From the NCBI GenBank assembly GCA_963169105.1, contig OY720642.1:81694716-81758715 (forward strand): a stretch of DNA of 64,000 nt, in the 5' to 3' direction. Both the position numbers and the translations under genes were made by a program. Below, one piece after another: positions 21,410 to 32,944 of the stretch; position 1 is the stretch's first letter; every line of letters begins with the position of its first letter. The notes below the pieces were generated by a model. That model made no database searches and had not been told where the DNA came from. It was given only the letters and a program-made list of their open reading frames with translations. Source of the stretch: Ceriagrion tenellum. Its lineage: Eukaryota > Arthropoda > Insecta > Odonata > Coenagrionidae.

Positions 21410-22178
21410 TTCCCTATTATTGAAGGAATGAAGGCGCTTGAGATTGAATGCAGCTTAAATTTAGCGGTAAGAAGTGAAACGTACGATGCCTAGGGTGTAC
21501 TTTTACCTCAACTTTTTTGCTTGTATTAGGTGGCTCAGTACCTTAGAGCCACTTCAAATTGAACAGTCTTGGGGTCAATATAACTTACAACATAAAACCA
21601 CGCATAATATAATTATGGCTTGAGGATTCAGAAGAATGGTTCAGGTTCCTGTCGGAAATGGCTGTTATAATGTATATTTTTAGAGAATTTTTGGAGATAG
21701 AAGTAATGACTTTGGAAAGATTTTTGGGGTTATCTGTTGACATCGATTTCATTGTCAAAGTTATTTGCTGGATGGAATTCTCGCGTGGCCATTGTTGGCG
21801 CTGCAAGCTGTCATTTTTTCGATAAGGTGACGATTTGCATGTCACGTGTTGGTCATTTGTCACAGTTCTTTCTTGTGTGCACATTTTGATGAGTAGATAT
21901 GTCGATAGGAATAAATTTAAGAGGTGATTTTTCATCATATTTGATTCGTCATTTGCGTAACTATTCGCATATATTATGCATTTATAAAATATTCCGAGAA
22001 GAGGTTTGTGGTCTGCAGAATATCCCTAACTTTGCGGGGGCGATTACGTTATACCTCGTGATGGTACTTTCTGACGTACTGTCGCTAGAATCCATTTCAA
22101 ATTCCTTTATTTTCCACGCTATATTATAATGATGAATAATTTGCTTCTACCTCTTGAGAATCACAGATGTATAATGTA

Positions 22179-22180
<2 letters not shown>
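21410..22180. other. No recognisable feature
   Basis: Open frames of 76-117 codons lack motifs. Confidence 0.4.

Positions 22181-22261
<81 letters not shown>
22181..22261. repeat. (TA)n microsatellite
   Basis: About 40 uninterrupted TA units. Its reading-frame product, Ile-Tyr repeats, is an artefact. Confidence 0.95.
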
Positions 22262-22262
<1 letters not shown>

Positions 22263-22296
22263 GTTGATGGATTGGAGTCAGCCATGCGGCGATGAA

Positions 22297-22405
22297 CACA
22301 CGATGCGGATAGGATGGAGGAGATAGACACACAAAAATCGTCGATCGTCTCTTGATCGTCTCTTTTTTTGTGTGTCTATCTCCTCCATCCTATCCACATC
22401 GTGTG
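22297..22405. repeat. Inverted repeat between two TA microsatellites
   Basis: Arms of about 42 bp, 22297-22338 (CACGATGCGGATAGGATGGA and GGAGATAGACACACAAAAA) and 22362-22405, are reverse complements around GATCGTCTCTTGATCGTC. A GTGTGTATATATATATACACAC palindrome follows at 22405-22432 (over 20 bases, so its two halves are GTGTGTATATA and TATATACACAC). Confidence 0.85.
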
Positions 22406-22548
22406 TGTGTGTATATATATATATACACACACACTGGTCTTCGCTCTTGCGACCAAGGTGCTAGTGGCACCGAAATATCAAGAAACTTTGTAAGTGTGTT
22501 CATCATTTTTTTGTTTTCTGTGTTTGTCGTCTGCCTTCCTCTGGCAAA

Positions 22549-22551
<3 letters not shown>

Positions 22552-22635
<84 letters not shown>
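22552..22635. repeat. (TA)n microsatellite, second tract
   Basis: About 42 TA units, similar in length to the tract at 22181. The pair may reflect one duplicated locus. Confidence 0.95.
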
Positions 22636-22637
<2 letters not shown>

Positions 22638-22639
22638 TG

Positions 22640-23075
22640 AAATATTATCTGCGGAAGCCTTAGGTGGGCTCCAGTGTCATTGACCTGAATAGTGCCATCA
22701 TCAACTTTTTTTGTGTATTTAATTTACATTTTGGTTCGCTCTATAATTATACACTTTACATTTGATAAACATAAAATCAGAAAAGTATTCCATAGTTTCA
22801 TATGACTGAAGCCGTTCTTTGACCGTTTTCAAAACATTTGACTTTATATGTGTCTGTTAATTTTTTTAGGCAGCAAAGAATACTATTGACCCCAAATTCA
22901 GAAATGAACCTTTATTCAAGGTTGTTCTTGATTTGGGGATTGTTTGCTCCATTTAATTTCTTAAGATCTCTTAACTATGCCTGCGACTTTTGGCGTTCAA
23001 ATACTCGTCAAACCTTTAATATGTACGGATGTGTAATTGTAATTGTTAGAATTCTGAGGGTGATTAACAAATGAT
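22640..23075. other. No recognisable feature
   Basis: AT-rich, with no motif in the 78-codon frame at 22838. Confidence 0.4.
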
Positions 23076-23400
23076 GGGTTTGATGGTTTAGACGTCCAAG
23101 ACCCTATTGAGAATTGGCTTGTAGGCTGGTAAGGAAAGGAAAATGAGGTGAACGCTGGAAGGGTGGGGGAAACCAGCCTTCGGAATTGGCGGCTTACTCG
23201 AACTCGCGCTGGGGTATATTGTAAACTTTTAACATTATTAGACGTTTTTATAATCATTATATTATCATTATCTTAGTTTATTTTTTAAGTATTATATGCC
23301 ATTCTCTTTTTGGTATCCTTCTTGACTGACTGGTTGTTTGGTTATTGTGGGGACGATCGAAAACTAAGGTCATTTGCGCCTTGAAGGTTATGTGGACAGG
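23076..23400 (-). repeat. SINE fragments of the 21-kb family
   Basis: 23345-23400 carries AACTAAGGTCATTTGCGCC, the SINE tail. 23100-23200 carries GGAAGGGTGGGGGAAACCAG, which resembles the adjacent body. Both are decayed and separated by AT-rich sequence. Confidence 0.5.
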
Positions 23401-23404
23401 TATG

Positions 23405-23990
23405 GTTGGAGGAAAACTCAGCGTCTGCGTAGCATGTATAAATATTTAACTGTAAGTGCTTTCTAGTGGAAAAATATGGATTCTATACTTACACCACTCG
23501 TACTTAAAACTGGACAAAAGTATGAGAGAGCTTCTGCTCGCCTTGCTAAAATTTGACTAATAATAGCTTACACTTTTTTTTGCGCCCAACTGTTCATGTA
23601 GCACCAAAGTAGACATCATGATAGCTCTTTAGGTCAAACCACTACACCAAATAGCCACTCATTACTTTGTAAATACACTTCTTCCTAAATACTGATTTTT
23701 TATTAAATCACTCCGTAAAAAATGCAGCAATCCCGGCATATACCCGAATAGGTAAACATTGTGATTACGTTAGTGTATTATTCAACAAATGATGACACAG
23801 TTCAGGAGCAAGGCACCTTTATTTTAATAATCCTCTCTTCCCTATCTTGATAGATGCTTGACTGCCCATAGCATTTTTCAGGGGTTACCTTACCTACGAT
23901 CATGAACTATTGCTGCACAACGCCCCTGTTGGTATCCAGAATGCGAACGTCGCGTCGATTGTTGCAAATCTTTCTCTTTCACAGTTAATG
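23405..23990. other. No recognisable feature
   Basis: Ordinary sequence. Confidence 0.4.
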
Positions 23991-23999
23991 CGAATCGCT

Positions 24000-24470
24000 C
24001 TTCAAATGAGGGAACAGTGACTTGTTAAAGAAAACGCGCAGTTCGGAGAACGTTCATTTGAATGTTCTCATTCATTAAAAGCGGGAACGCAATCATTCGC
24101 GTTGACCCACCGTTAAGATGCGAAAGTACGCTCCTTGACAGTAGAAACAACAAAAGCATGGTTAATTTTAACTGGAGGGTAATAGTGATGTTTGAAGAAC
24201 GGGTGCAATTTGAAGGACGCTTACCCCTTTGATCTTATGTTTTGGATCGGTAACAATATTATGATAAAACGCGTTGAACCTTAAGTCAAGACCCGTATAC
24301 ACGTGTCCGAATGGAATGCACAACATTTGGAACCCATAATCGCTGATTTCGTTTTGGAGGGTAGGAGTGATTTTAAAGAGCAGGTACAGTTTGAAGACTG
24401 TTCATCTCATAGTTCTTATTTGCTAAAAAGTTCACTAAAAGTGTGATAAAACGGGCGGACCCGCTATTTT
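24000..24470. repeat. Diverged tandem repeat, ~170-180-bp unit
   Basis: Three alignable units carry CAGTTCGGAGAACG (24039), CAATTTGAAGGACG (24206) and CAGTTTGAAGACTG (24387). Each is followed about 70 nt later by an AAAACG..GTTGACCC-type end. Periods are 167 and 181 bp. The two later units also share TGGAGGGTA at 24174 and 24355. Confidence 0.6.
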
Positions 24471-24474
24471 GGCT

Positions 24475-25350
24475 ACTTTCTCGCCTTCTGATGAAATAAA
24501 CAGCAGTGGGATATCGATACTCCCAATCGTTATTTCAGATTTTTCAAATTGAGATTTTAATTCCATTTACAACCCCTCAAGCAATGGAGATCCAAGAAGA
24601 TGCGAAAATGTCCTGAATACGTTTCGTTAATGTTCTTATCATCTCATTTTGGGCCCTTTTTGTTTCTCGGCCTCCACGCGTTAACGGAAGCTCGTGAAAG
24701 TTGTTAGCCCGAAGGGCGGGTGGGAGGTGGTATACCTCAGTATCCCTACCTTGATTTTGCGACGCGATAACGATCAAAGACCTGTGTGTGTGTGTATGAA
24801 CTTTAGGAGGGGCGCGTTTGCCTCTCTTTTTAACGTCCTCTTGAGGAGGCACGTGGGAAGTCGTCGTTCACCCTCTTTCTCTCTTCGTGTTTTTACGAGC
24901 CATGAATTTTCGATAAGATTCTCTTCCTCAGTCGGCCCCCGCCGCCGCTGCTTGCCGCCGGGTGCGTTAATGGCACGGGGCACTCACGGACTTCACTCTG
25001 TGCCCGTCTTTTGTGAATGCAAATGCGGAGAGAGAGGGAGAGACGAAGAGAGGGAAGGGAACAAGAAAACTGAGGAAAGGAAGGAAAAGGAAGGATCCTT
25101 TCTTTCAGGCCACATCGGTGCGTCGGCGCTCACCGACAACTTGCCGTTATTTTCCAAGGGTTTAAAAAAAAAGATTCTGGGAAAAAAAAACTTTGGTCCA
25201 AAACACCGATTTTCGGAACTTGTAAATATTTCACCCAACCACAAAACAATTTTTTCTTCCAACTTACTCCCCATGTCTTCCCAATCCGTTTACCACTTCT
25301 GAATTCGTTATAATTTTTTTAACAATATGTTAAACTATAACAATTATCTC
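24475..25350. other. GC-rich patch with a 202-codon frame, not supported as a gene
   Basis: 24660-25130 is GC-rich with a CGGCCCCCGCCGCCG block near 24935 and a GAGAGGGAGAG purine tract near 25030. The frame at 24694-25302 is Arg/Ser-rich and then Lys-rich. It has no domain and is matched by antisense frames. Confidence 0.4.
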
Positions 25351-25351
25351 T

Positions 25352-25532
25352 ATTCGGGAAGTCCACCGGGTGAGAGACTCCATAAGTGCCGACGTTTCGA
25401 TGGCCGAGTCGTCCATCGTCTTATGGGTAGAAGGATCAGGCATCGTCTTCTTCCACCGGGAAGACGATGGACTACTCGGCCTTAAAAACGTCGGCACTTA
25501 TGTAGTCTCTCACTCGGTGGACTTCCCGAATA
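25352..25532. repeat. Large foldback with very similar arms
   Basis: The left arm (25352-25422) and right arm (25461-25532) are reverse complements with only a few changes, around a 38-bp loop. On the minus strand the left arm has a GATGG/CCATC stem, then GAAACGTCGGC. That is the 3' half of the Penelope-type hammerhead, but no CTGANGA precedes it. Confidence 0.85.
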
Positions 25533-25534
25533 GA

Positions 25535-26790
25535 GCTACATATTATCTCTCGCCAGGAATGCCTCATATCTTACGTCTAATTAACAATTATCTTTTCTTC
25601 AGAGTGTTAACGTATCTACGCGTTGTTAACTCGTACACACCACCAGTATTCGCGTATTTCCGTATGTCAACACTTTCATTTATTTACTTTTCCAGTTATT
25701 ATGAGCAATCATTTCAACAGTTGGCACTTAAATGTAAAAAGGCCGTATTCCACACATCTACCTACACTTTGTTATTTACTTTTTTTAACCATTTCCATAA
25801 ACATAACGGTCGTGCTCTTCTAAACTATCCATCTTTTCATGCGTAATTAAAGTTGAAACACCACGGCCGGGCGGGGAAAAGAGTGAGGATGTTTATAGGA
25901 TATTGCTCTCAAGACAGACTGTGTGACAATACTCGTGAAAAAATTTATAGAAGTCGGCAGGGAAGTTTTTGTCGCTGCTTTATTTTGTTACTTGAGTTTC
26001 GCCAGTAAATATAGTTGATGGGAATCATGGAGAGAGTTGTGCAGTTGACCCTTAGTTTATTTATTTGTTTCTCGCATGAGCTTATTCGCATGAAGGTAAA
26101 TATTACAATATTTCAATTTCAAATGGCAAGCATAACATGCACAATACAGAATAAAATAACGCAAGTAGGTATCTTCACCCTATCCAAACAAATGACCTTA
26201 ACTCATTCCTTTAAAACAAATATTACACCTTCTTGTTCTCGAATAGCCATTCCTTAGCAAGTTAAGAAAAAACTTTTGGAAGAAGAAGAATAATGGAGAA
26301 TTGCAATCTCCGCGATCAACTACCAGAATTCCCATAGTCGCCAAACCTTCATTGCCAGCATGGAAATGCAATATGTTATTCTCATCAACTTGTTAGCTTT
26401 AGAATGCACTTCCATAATGTCATCATACGATCTTCTAAGACGGGCTGCGGACGCTATCAGTTTGTAGCAGTCTGGTGTTTTTTTTAGTGCAGGCATTTCC
26501 CGACCGCTTATGATGAATGCGACTATGTTGGCTTTGTTGTCTGCCTCATGCTGAGCGCCTTATGTAAGCGGAGAAACAGTAGATGTGTAAGTTGTAACTG
26601 TGATATAGGAAAATTATGAAGATATTTCTGCCACAATCGGAAAGTGACAACAAGAATACTCGCGAAAGTCCTGGGGCTGCCCAATGGACGATTCTGAAAC
26701 ATGGGCTACGGAAATTTCAAAGACCAACGATACGAGGGAGGAAGGTTGTTTATTGTGGAGGTTGATTGAATATATATTTGATTTCCTGCC
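25535..26790. other. No recognisable feature
   Basis: Open frames up to about 100 codons outside the foldback, with no motif. Confidence 0.4.
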
Positions 26791-27105
26791 TACCCTAGAT
26801 CTTCCAGTGGCAGTGAAATGACTTAGCACTGCGTGCCGTCCCATTTTGACTTATTGTTCAATGTGACCTCAATATAGCTTCCTCCGGTCAAGTCTCACCG
26901 ATGGATGATTTTAACAACTTGCCTAATAGCCTTAGTAACGCTTTTAATGTTTGCCGACCCTAGAGCTTCAAGAAGTGAAATGACTCCGCACTACGTGCCG
27001 TCCTGTTTCGACTAAGTGTTCAATTAGACCTCAAGATAGCTCCTCCGGTCAAGTCATGTCGATGAATGGTTCTAACAACTCGCCTAATGGTCTTACGTGT
27101 GTGTA
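26790..27105. repeat. Tandem duplication, two units of 162 bp
   Basis: GTGAAATGACTTAGCACTGC at 26813 and GTGAAATGACTCCGCACTAC at 26975 head two aligned units, both running through CTCCGGTCAAGTC and on to CCTAATAGCCTTA or CCTAATGGTCTTA. Confidence 0.85.
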
Positions 27106-27109
27106 CGTG

Positions 27110-28604
27110 GTGACTTTTTCGTTAAATATTTACCTACTTCTTTCTCATTCTCTCTCGTGGCCTCCCCCTCTTCCTAGTAGTCCTTTAGGGGGCTGTATAC
27201 CACGGCCGAAAACGGTTCTATGCGCTTGTATTTCACAATTGTGCTTTGATACGAAAGTAAAAGTTTGCGCAGGCCTCTGGAATGAGGATTATTATTTATA
27301 GTAAGTGTCTCAACTCTTCCCTTGTTGGTTTTTAGATAACTATTTTGACAGCGGAAGTAACGTGAATTTGCCGAAAATTAGGTGGTCGCTATGACGCGTA
27401 AGACGTTTATTTCTTAAATTCTTCTCACTTATGGTAAGTGGAAATCCTTCAACTCTCTGGAGGATCATCACAGTGCGGTTACTTACATATTATTACGTCA
27501 CAGTGAACGCTCTCCTAAACTCTTACATCGCACTCTACACTCTGCCATCACTGGCGCTGTTGCCCGGGGTGGATAATGAGGGTAAGGCAAAGAACTCTCC
27601 TGGGCTACGGTGGAAGTCGTTTTTGGCCGAGGTACACAGCCCTCTTAACCTTCCTTCAATTCTGCCCTTCCTCCTTTCCAAGGAGGTCAGCGCTTTTGTG
27701 GAATCTACTACGCATGGTATTCTTTGTCTTGGCTAGCATCATCGAAACGTAAGTTTCCAACGGTATCCAATTATAATGAAATACGTACTTTCGGATTTTC
27801 TAGCGGGGGGAGATGGGTGGGATGCGGCGCAAATTTCGATGGTGGGTAGCGGGGGGGGATGCGGCGCAAATTTCGATCGGACACCAAGGTCGTTCAATAT
27901 CGATTGTTTTCTACCTTCGATATTTGTCATCGCAACGCAAACAAGTCCGCCATTAATGTGCTTATTTTAGTGTATTCTCTGTAAGCGTAGCACAGGATGT
28001 TCAACGTTTTTGGTGATTTGTCAGTACATTTGTATTCGAAATGGTGACTGGCGCCGCACATTCGCACATTTTACTGGTTGTGCAATGTTGGTAAATGCTC
28101 ATATCGCACATTAATGGCGATCTTGTCGTGGAAATGGTTGCGAAGACCCATATCGATGGGGCAACGAATATATGTATCGAATCGAACGACCCTGTCGGAC
28201 ACCTGTCTCTTACGCCGCTGCATCAGTTTGTGGTTAAATGGGTTTTCGGGTGGGGTTGGTCGAATCGAGCCCTCGTTGACTTCGTTATCCTGCTCAGTGG
28301 GTGCCTAATTACGACTTCCAGTGGCGGCTGTTTATTTTTTCCTTCCCCTTTCGAATAGTCTTCTCTCTTCCTTCACCGTCTCTATCTTTCATTAACCGGG
28401 TGCGCCCTCTCTCACACGTTTTGGAGGTGGTTTCGGCCGGCTTCCTCGCCCCGGGTAACTCTCGAGGCAACGACCCCCTAACACGTCCGCCCAATTACTC
28501 AGCGGCCGTGTTCGAGGTGTGTATGGCGGGTCCTGCGTGACTCGCCCTCCATGTCTCTCTCCCCCTCTATCCTTCCCGACTATTTTCTTCGTCCCTTAGG
28601 TCAT
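27110..28604. other. No gene; mixed composition
   Basis: GATGCGGCGCAAATTTCGAT is duplicated at 27821 and 27859. 28200-28560 is a GC-rich patch with compositional open frames on both strands. Confidence 0.4.
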
Positions 28605-28750
28605 CGCGAATGAAAAAGTAGTGCTTTGTTTTTTCACATAAATTTAATGTAGTACGACCATGGTTTCGACTTTACGTCATCTTCAGGTTCAGATACAAAA
28701 TTTTTCACTTTTATATACATAGTATAGCGGAGAGAGGAAGAGGGAATGGT
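28605..28750 (-). mobile_element. Hammerhead-bearing retroelement fragment
   Basis: Its minus strand is organised like the 40857-41050 insertion: a purine-rich block on the plus strand (GGAGAGAGGAAGAGGG), ATATAC words, a hammerhead, then ATAAATTT. No ORF is recognised. Probably a 3' part of a Penelope-like or retrozyme element. Confidence 0.5.
28652..28690 (-). ncRNA. Hammerhead ribozyme, intact core (CTGAAGA)
   Basis: Minus strand 28690 to 28652. GAAC starts stem I, the CTGAAGA core lies at 28686-28680, and one extra T follows. Stem II is GAC/GTC around GTAAA. GAAA is at 28667-28664, then the palindromic stem III ACCATGGT, C at position 17, and GTAC. Stem I pairs C-G and A-U, then has an A-A mismatch before G-C. 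All invariant core bases fit the hammerhead consensus. Stem I is weaker than in the 1235-1273 copy. Confidence 0.65.
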
Positions 28751-28754
28751 TAAT

Positions 28755-29405
28755 ACTGTTGAGGGGAAGGAAGCATGGAAAGGGGATGAAGTGGGTGTGT
28801 CCGGATGGCAGGGGTTGACTCAACCCACGTCATAGGAATCGTAAGAAGTGTAAGGACAATTTCATCTATGAAAGTCTGGGATAAATATATGCATAGATTT
28901 TTATTCAACTGTGAGAAAATCATTAGCAAAAACGCTATCATTAGTTGTTAATAAAGAACGTCTATCTTCTTTTGTCTTCAGTCTCATAATTAAGAGGAAA
29001 ACTTGAATTTCACCGTGTTTCAGACATATTTTGACCATAGTAATTTGTTTAAATAATCGTGGGGATCCGAGTAAGTTTTTTCACGCTGCTGATGGTATAC
29101 GTGCGGTATATACGATTGCTACTTCCTTGCTGAGGATAGAGCGGAATTCTATACGCCTGAAATCGGTCCGTTTTAAGGACCTCATCGTACCTATCCTGCG
29201 AAATTATTTAAATTCAGTTATTACCACTATGAATGAGGAAGAACCAAAAAATCCCAAATAAGTGTTCAATATAATGAATCATTGGTAAATACGAGGTTGT
29301 ATTCTTATCTAAACTATGGAAATATACCACAAAGTCAGATCTTCATCGTAAGGTTAAATTCGTATATGTTCCCCATCAGAACTACGTAAAAATCATGCTT
29401 TTATC
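28755..29405. other. No recognisable feature
   Basis: Frames of 63-76 codons without a motif. Confidence 0.4.
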
Positions 29406-29661
29406 GCCTTAAGGTGGTTTGAGCGAAATATCATTTTACCTAGAAATCAATGAATTCGGTCTCATTTTAAAGGAGAGTATCATACTCCTCCAACGAAACC
29501 AAAATATCAGCCCCTTGCCGAACTATTTTCCGAGGTTATTGACAAATAATGCCAGCCCTTTTACATGGGAAACGATACTTGTATGCACTCCAAAGAGGCC
29601 TTATTTAAAAAAATGAGGCATTTATAACACCTATATCTCATCAAAAAATCTAAAGTGTGTA

Positions 29662-30104
29662 TAAATAAACTTTTCTCGGGCTCTGCACCAGGTGATTGGC
29701 TTCATGTTTGCCGACGTTTCGGAAAACGACTTGCTTTCCATTATCAAGGCGTGTTACTCTGTCCGTGTCAGAATGTAAACTAAATTGAATTGACCGTTGG
29801 TCGGGCCCAACAATTGAGATCAGGTGCCATCTGATTGGCTGAGGTTTGGATTTTGCCGTTGAATTATTTTCCGATTTTTCATTATGTTTTTAATGCAATT
29901 TATTACAGGTGTCCATGTATTGCTCAGATGAAAGCCAGAGTCCCGATTGAAATTTATTGGATTAAGGCGTATTTCAATGGCTTCCTTAATTATGCGGTCC
30001 CAGTAGCGCGCTGAGCGGCACAGAATTTTTGCATCTCCCCATTGAATGGCATGATCTTCATCGATGCTGTGTTCCGCCACTGCGGAAAAAAACTTAAATC
30101 TTTT
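29662..30104 (-). mobile_element. Penelope-like element, 5'-truncated 3' end with GIY-YIG endonuclease remnant
   Basis: The minus-strand frame (29820 to about 30104) reads SAVAEHSIDEDHAIQW, KILCRSARYWDRIIKEAIEI and then NFNRDSGFHLSNTW. This is the diagnostic C-terminal part of the GIY-YIG endonuclease of Penelope-like retroelements: AEHS..GH, R..R...EA(I/V)EI, and the N..N.D.G..LS.TW block with the conserved E. The frame stops at 29820. A hammerhead-type motif follows about 70 nt downstream. The insert is flanked by a 14-bp duplication, ATCTAAAGTGTGTA (29648-29661 and 30105-30118), which shows retrotransposition into the MITE. Reverse transcriptase is missing, so the copy is dead. Confidence 0.9.
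29710..29750 (-). ncRNA. Penelope-associated hammerhead motif with paired U3-A8 change
   Basis: Minus strand. GCC (29750-29748) and GGC (29712-29710) form stem I. The core is TTGATAA instead of CTGATGA. An extra T follows, as in the other copies. Stem II is GGAAA/TTTCC with a G/C-rich loop. GAAA is at 29720-29717, with ACGT as stem III and C at position 17. Positions 3 and 8 pair in the hammerhead fold, and both have changed (C-G to U-A), which would preserve pairing. Its position just downstream of a Penelope endonuclease is the expected one. Whether it cleaves is unknown. Confidence 0.55.
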
Positions 30105-30429
30105 ATCTAAAGTGTGTAGTTTGCATGTTTTCTCGATTATGTTATGTAATAAATCATTTTTTAACTGCAGTAAAGTTTTCAAGATCGTAAAATATGTCCG
30201 TTTGGAAGGAGTTTTGAACGAACCGCGTGAGAAAGTGAATCGAATTAATGACTTATGTAGATTTTTTATTTGATAAACTAGAAATTGAGACGTTTAAAAG
30301 CATATTTTTGCACCGTAAATAATACACAATTTTATTCATGCTACCTACAGCTGCTTAATATACAACGTTTAATTCGAAGATGGTCTCCATCATGACTAGG
30401 GAACTTTCCCGCTCAATCTACCTTAATTT

Positions 30430-31650
30430 TACAAACAAAATTGTAAAATTAGTGTCTCATTGGGCTGTCGCTCGAGCTACCTTAATGTGAGCTGGGGGGT
30501 GCGGCGTCATTTTCTGTCTACCACACCTCCGCGCAGGACGCCCACTCCTTTCCCCCGCCCGTCTACTCTCATTCAAGTCTCCTACACCCTTCGCCTCGGC
30601 CTTATCCCACGCGCATGTTCACGCAGTCACATAAGCAGGTTATAACCGCCCGGTGGTTGTTGTCTCGAGACATAATAGGAGACTTGACTGGCGTGACAAG
30701 GGCTGGAAGGGAAGTCGAGTCCTGCCCGCGATCCGCTTCCTCCTATACTACAATGCGAGTTCCAATCCTCCATTGAGGCTGATGGAACGATTTTTGTTTG
30801 TACACAGATATGCGCGAAACCATGGATACAGGATTTCATCTGTAATATATATCGATAAAAGTGACTTTTTATTATTGACCATTTCTTTCGTTTTTTGCCT
30901 AATTCCCATAAAATTTTTCAGGGGTGAGATATTATGGGTTAGAAGATGGTGTCCGTTGAATGCCAACGGGAAGAGGAAATAAATAACTTAAGGGTTTAAT
31001 GAATCATTCCAAAGGGTTAAATGAGTCATCCCAAAATGACGCACAAAATTCAAACACTACGAAGCAGTCATCAACGACAAATGAAGGAGCATGGGATCAA
31101 AAACGCCCCTGACTAAAATTCCGCAGTTATTCTGTTGTAAGGATCGTGACCTTATAGCGCATGACAGGCCATCATCATCTGGTATTCTACCAAGGTCCCA
31201 AACACCAAAGCTGCCTCCAATTCGTCCTGTCCCGGGCCTCTTCCTTGGTTTCCTTGTAACTTCTCTTTATCTTCACTTCGTCTCTCATTCTTAGCCTTCT
31301 TCTTCCTCCTTTCTTTTCTCCCTCCACTGTTCCCGCGACTGCTGTATTTAAAATCTTAAAATGTGGTCTTAAAATATTGTCGATCTAGTTTCCTTTTTTC
31401 GTCTGTATTGTTTTCAGTAGTGTTCTTTCCCCCCTACTATTCCCAGCACCAGAACATGGCAGATATTTCGTTGAAATTCGATTGCATGTGCACAGATTTT
31501 TTCTGATCGCTAAGTAATTTATTTATTATTGTTACAATTGCTGTTAACATATATTATGACATCTTGGCCAGTCCAATAATTGAGAAAAATATTTCAATAT
31601 TATGTATTCAAAATTTTGAATACTGCGCCGAAAAATTTTGTCATAACTGT
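30430..31650. other. No gene; GC-rich patch then AT-rich spacer
   Basis: 30427-30455 has a small AATTTTACAAAC/TTGTAAAATT hairpin. 30470-30780 is GC-rich. No motif was found in the 109-codon frame at 30653 or elsewhere. Confidence 0.4.
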
Positions 31651-31655
31651 AACTG

Positions 31656-32214
31656 CTTGGAGGAACTTTTAAGCGAGATAGTTCCATAGTCATAATGGAG
31701 ACCATATTTGAATTATACCGTCTAATTTCTGTTGATGTAAGAAGCAGGCATTATATATTGCATTATTAATGGTGCAATGGTATACTTTTATACGGTTGAA
31801 ATTCGAAGTTATTAAATAAAAATATCTACGTAAGTCTTCTATTTGGCGCATTTTTTTCACGTGGGTGGTTTAAAATTCATTCACAATTGATGGTATTGTG
31901 CTATTCTGAAAAAATTCTTGGATTAAAATATGATTTTCAAAAATAGTTGAGAATACATACAAATTAAACACTGTTAATTTTTTTGACGAGATCGTGGTGT
32001 TAGTAATTCCTCACTTTGCAAATTATTTCTCTCTGTAGTGCATACATGTACCATTTTCCATTCAAAATGGCTGGTATTTTTCGTCAAAAATCTCAAATTT
32101 GTTCGGTAATGGGCTGGTATTTTTGGTATCTTTGGAAGGGTGACATATATTTTTTTAAGTAAGACCAAATTCATTGATTCCTAGAAGAAATGATATTTCG
32201 CTCAATCTACCTTA
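31656..32214 (-). mobile_element. TTAA MITE family 2, copy C (reverse orientation)
   Basis: Aligns as the reverse complement of copies A and B. Near the left end is AAGCGAGATAGTTCCATAGT, then CATAATGGAGACC. At the right end, CGCTCAATCTACCTTA. About 560 bp, no insertion. Confidence 0.85.
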
Positions 32215-32219
32215 CGTAA

Positions 32220-32940
32220 GGTAATTTCCTTGTTATATCTATGTTTCTGGTATAATGTCCGTTACTTCCTGTAAGGTTAGCTCCAACGTATACATGGATT
32301 CACGCAAAATGTATGTGATCCAAGAATATTTTTCATCTTTGTTTTAATATAACTTATATTTGCTCTCAGTGAACGACGAATGTAATTATTGGCTTCGTAA
32401 TGTGTGCACTCAAACTAGATTTCGTGAAAATTACTTCTCAGTGGAAAATTAATGCAATGAGTATTCGATTGGCATGATATTGTAGTGGTTGTGGAGTAGA
32501 CTTGGAGTTAATGTTGTCCAATTGCTTTTTTCATGTTGCGACGTTGAACCTAATTACAAAACGTTTATCTGCAGAGGGCCACAGTATACCTGCCCAGGGC
32601 GTGATTCGCACTTGGGACTTTTGCATTGTGTCGCTGACGCATTCCCAACACACGGCTACCTTTATCACCTCAATTCAGTCAATTTTTTAATGGATATTTG
32701 CTGATATACCGGAGATAGATTGGTGATTCTGTCTATTATTTCACTTATATACTTCGAAATTGTATCATATTAAAATTGTAGAGGGAATTAGGGTGGGAAC
32801 CTCTCTCCGATCGAAGGGAAAAATATACATCAAACGTGTTGGGAAAGTTTGATGCAGACTGTTTTTTGCCGGACGTTCAACATATTTTGCTGGAGCCAAA
32901 CTATTACGGTATAAACGATCATGGGCATAAGGTTAAGAAA
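32220..32940. other. No recognisable feature
   Basis: Frames of 60-71 codons with no motif. Confidence 0.4.
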
Positions 32941-32944
32941 ATAG

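Larger units (their letters stand above)
29409..30426 (+). mobile_element. TTAA MITE family 2, copy B, split by a Penelope-like insertion
   Basis: Starts TTAAGGTGGTTTGAGCGAAA and ends CGCTCAATCTACCTTAA, so TTAA flanks both ends. Without the 443-bp insert plus one 14-bp duplicate its length is about 560 bp, like the other copies. It is the only copy here with both ends well preserved. Confidence 0.85.

Noticed and set aside
22129..22663. Open frames over the TA tracts
   Set aside because: Ile-Tyr repeats from microsatellite translation.
24694..25302. 202-codon open frame
   Set aside because: GC-rich, Arg/Ser- then Lys-rich composition, overlapping antisense frames, no domain. Best explained by composition.
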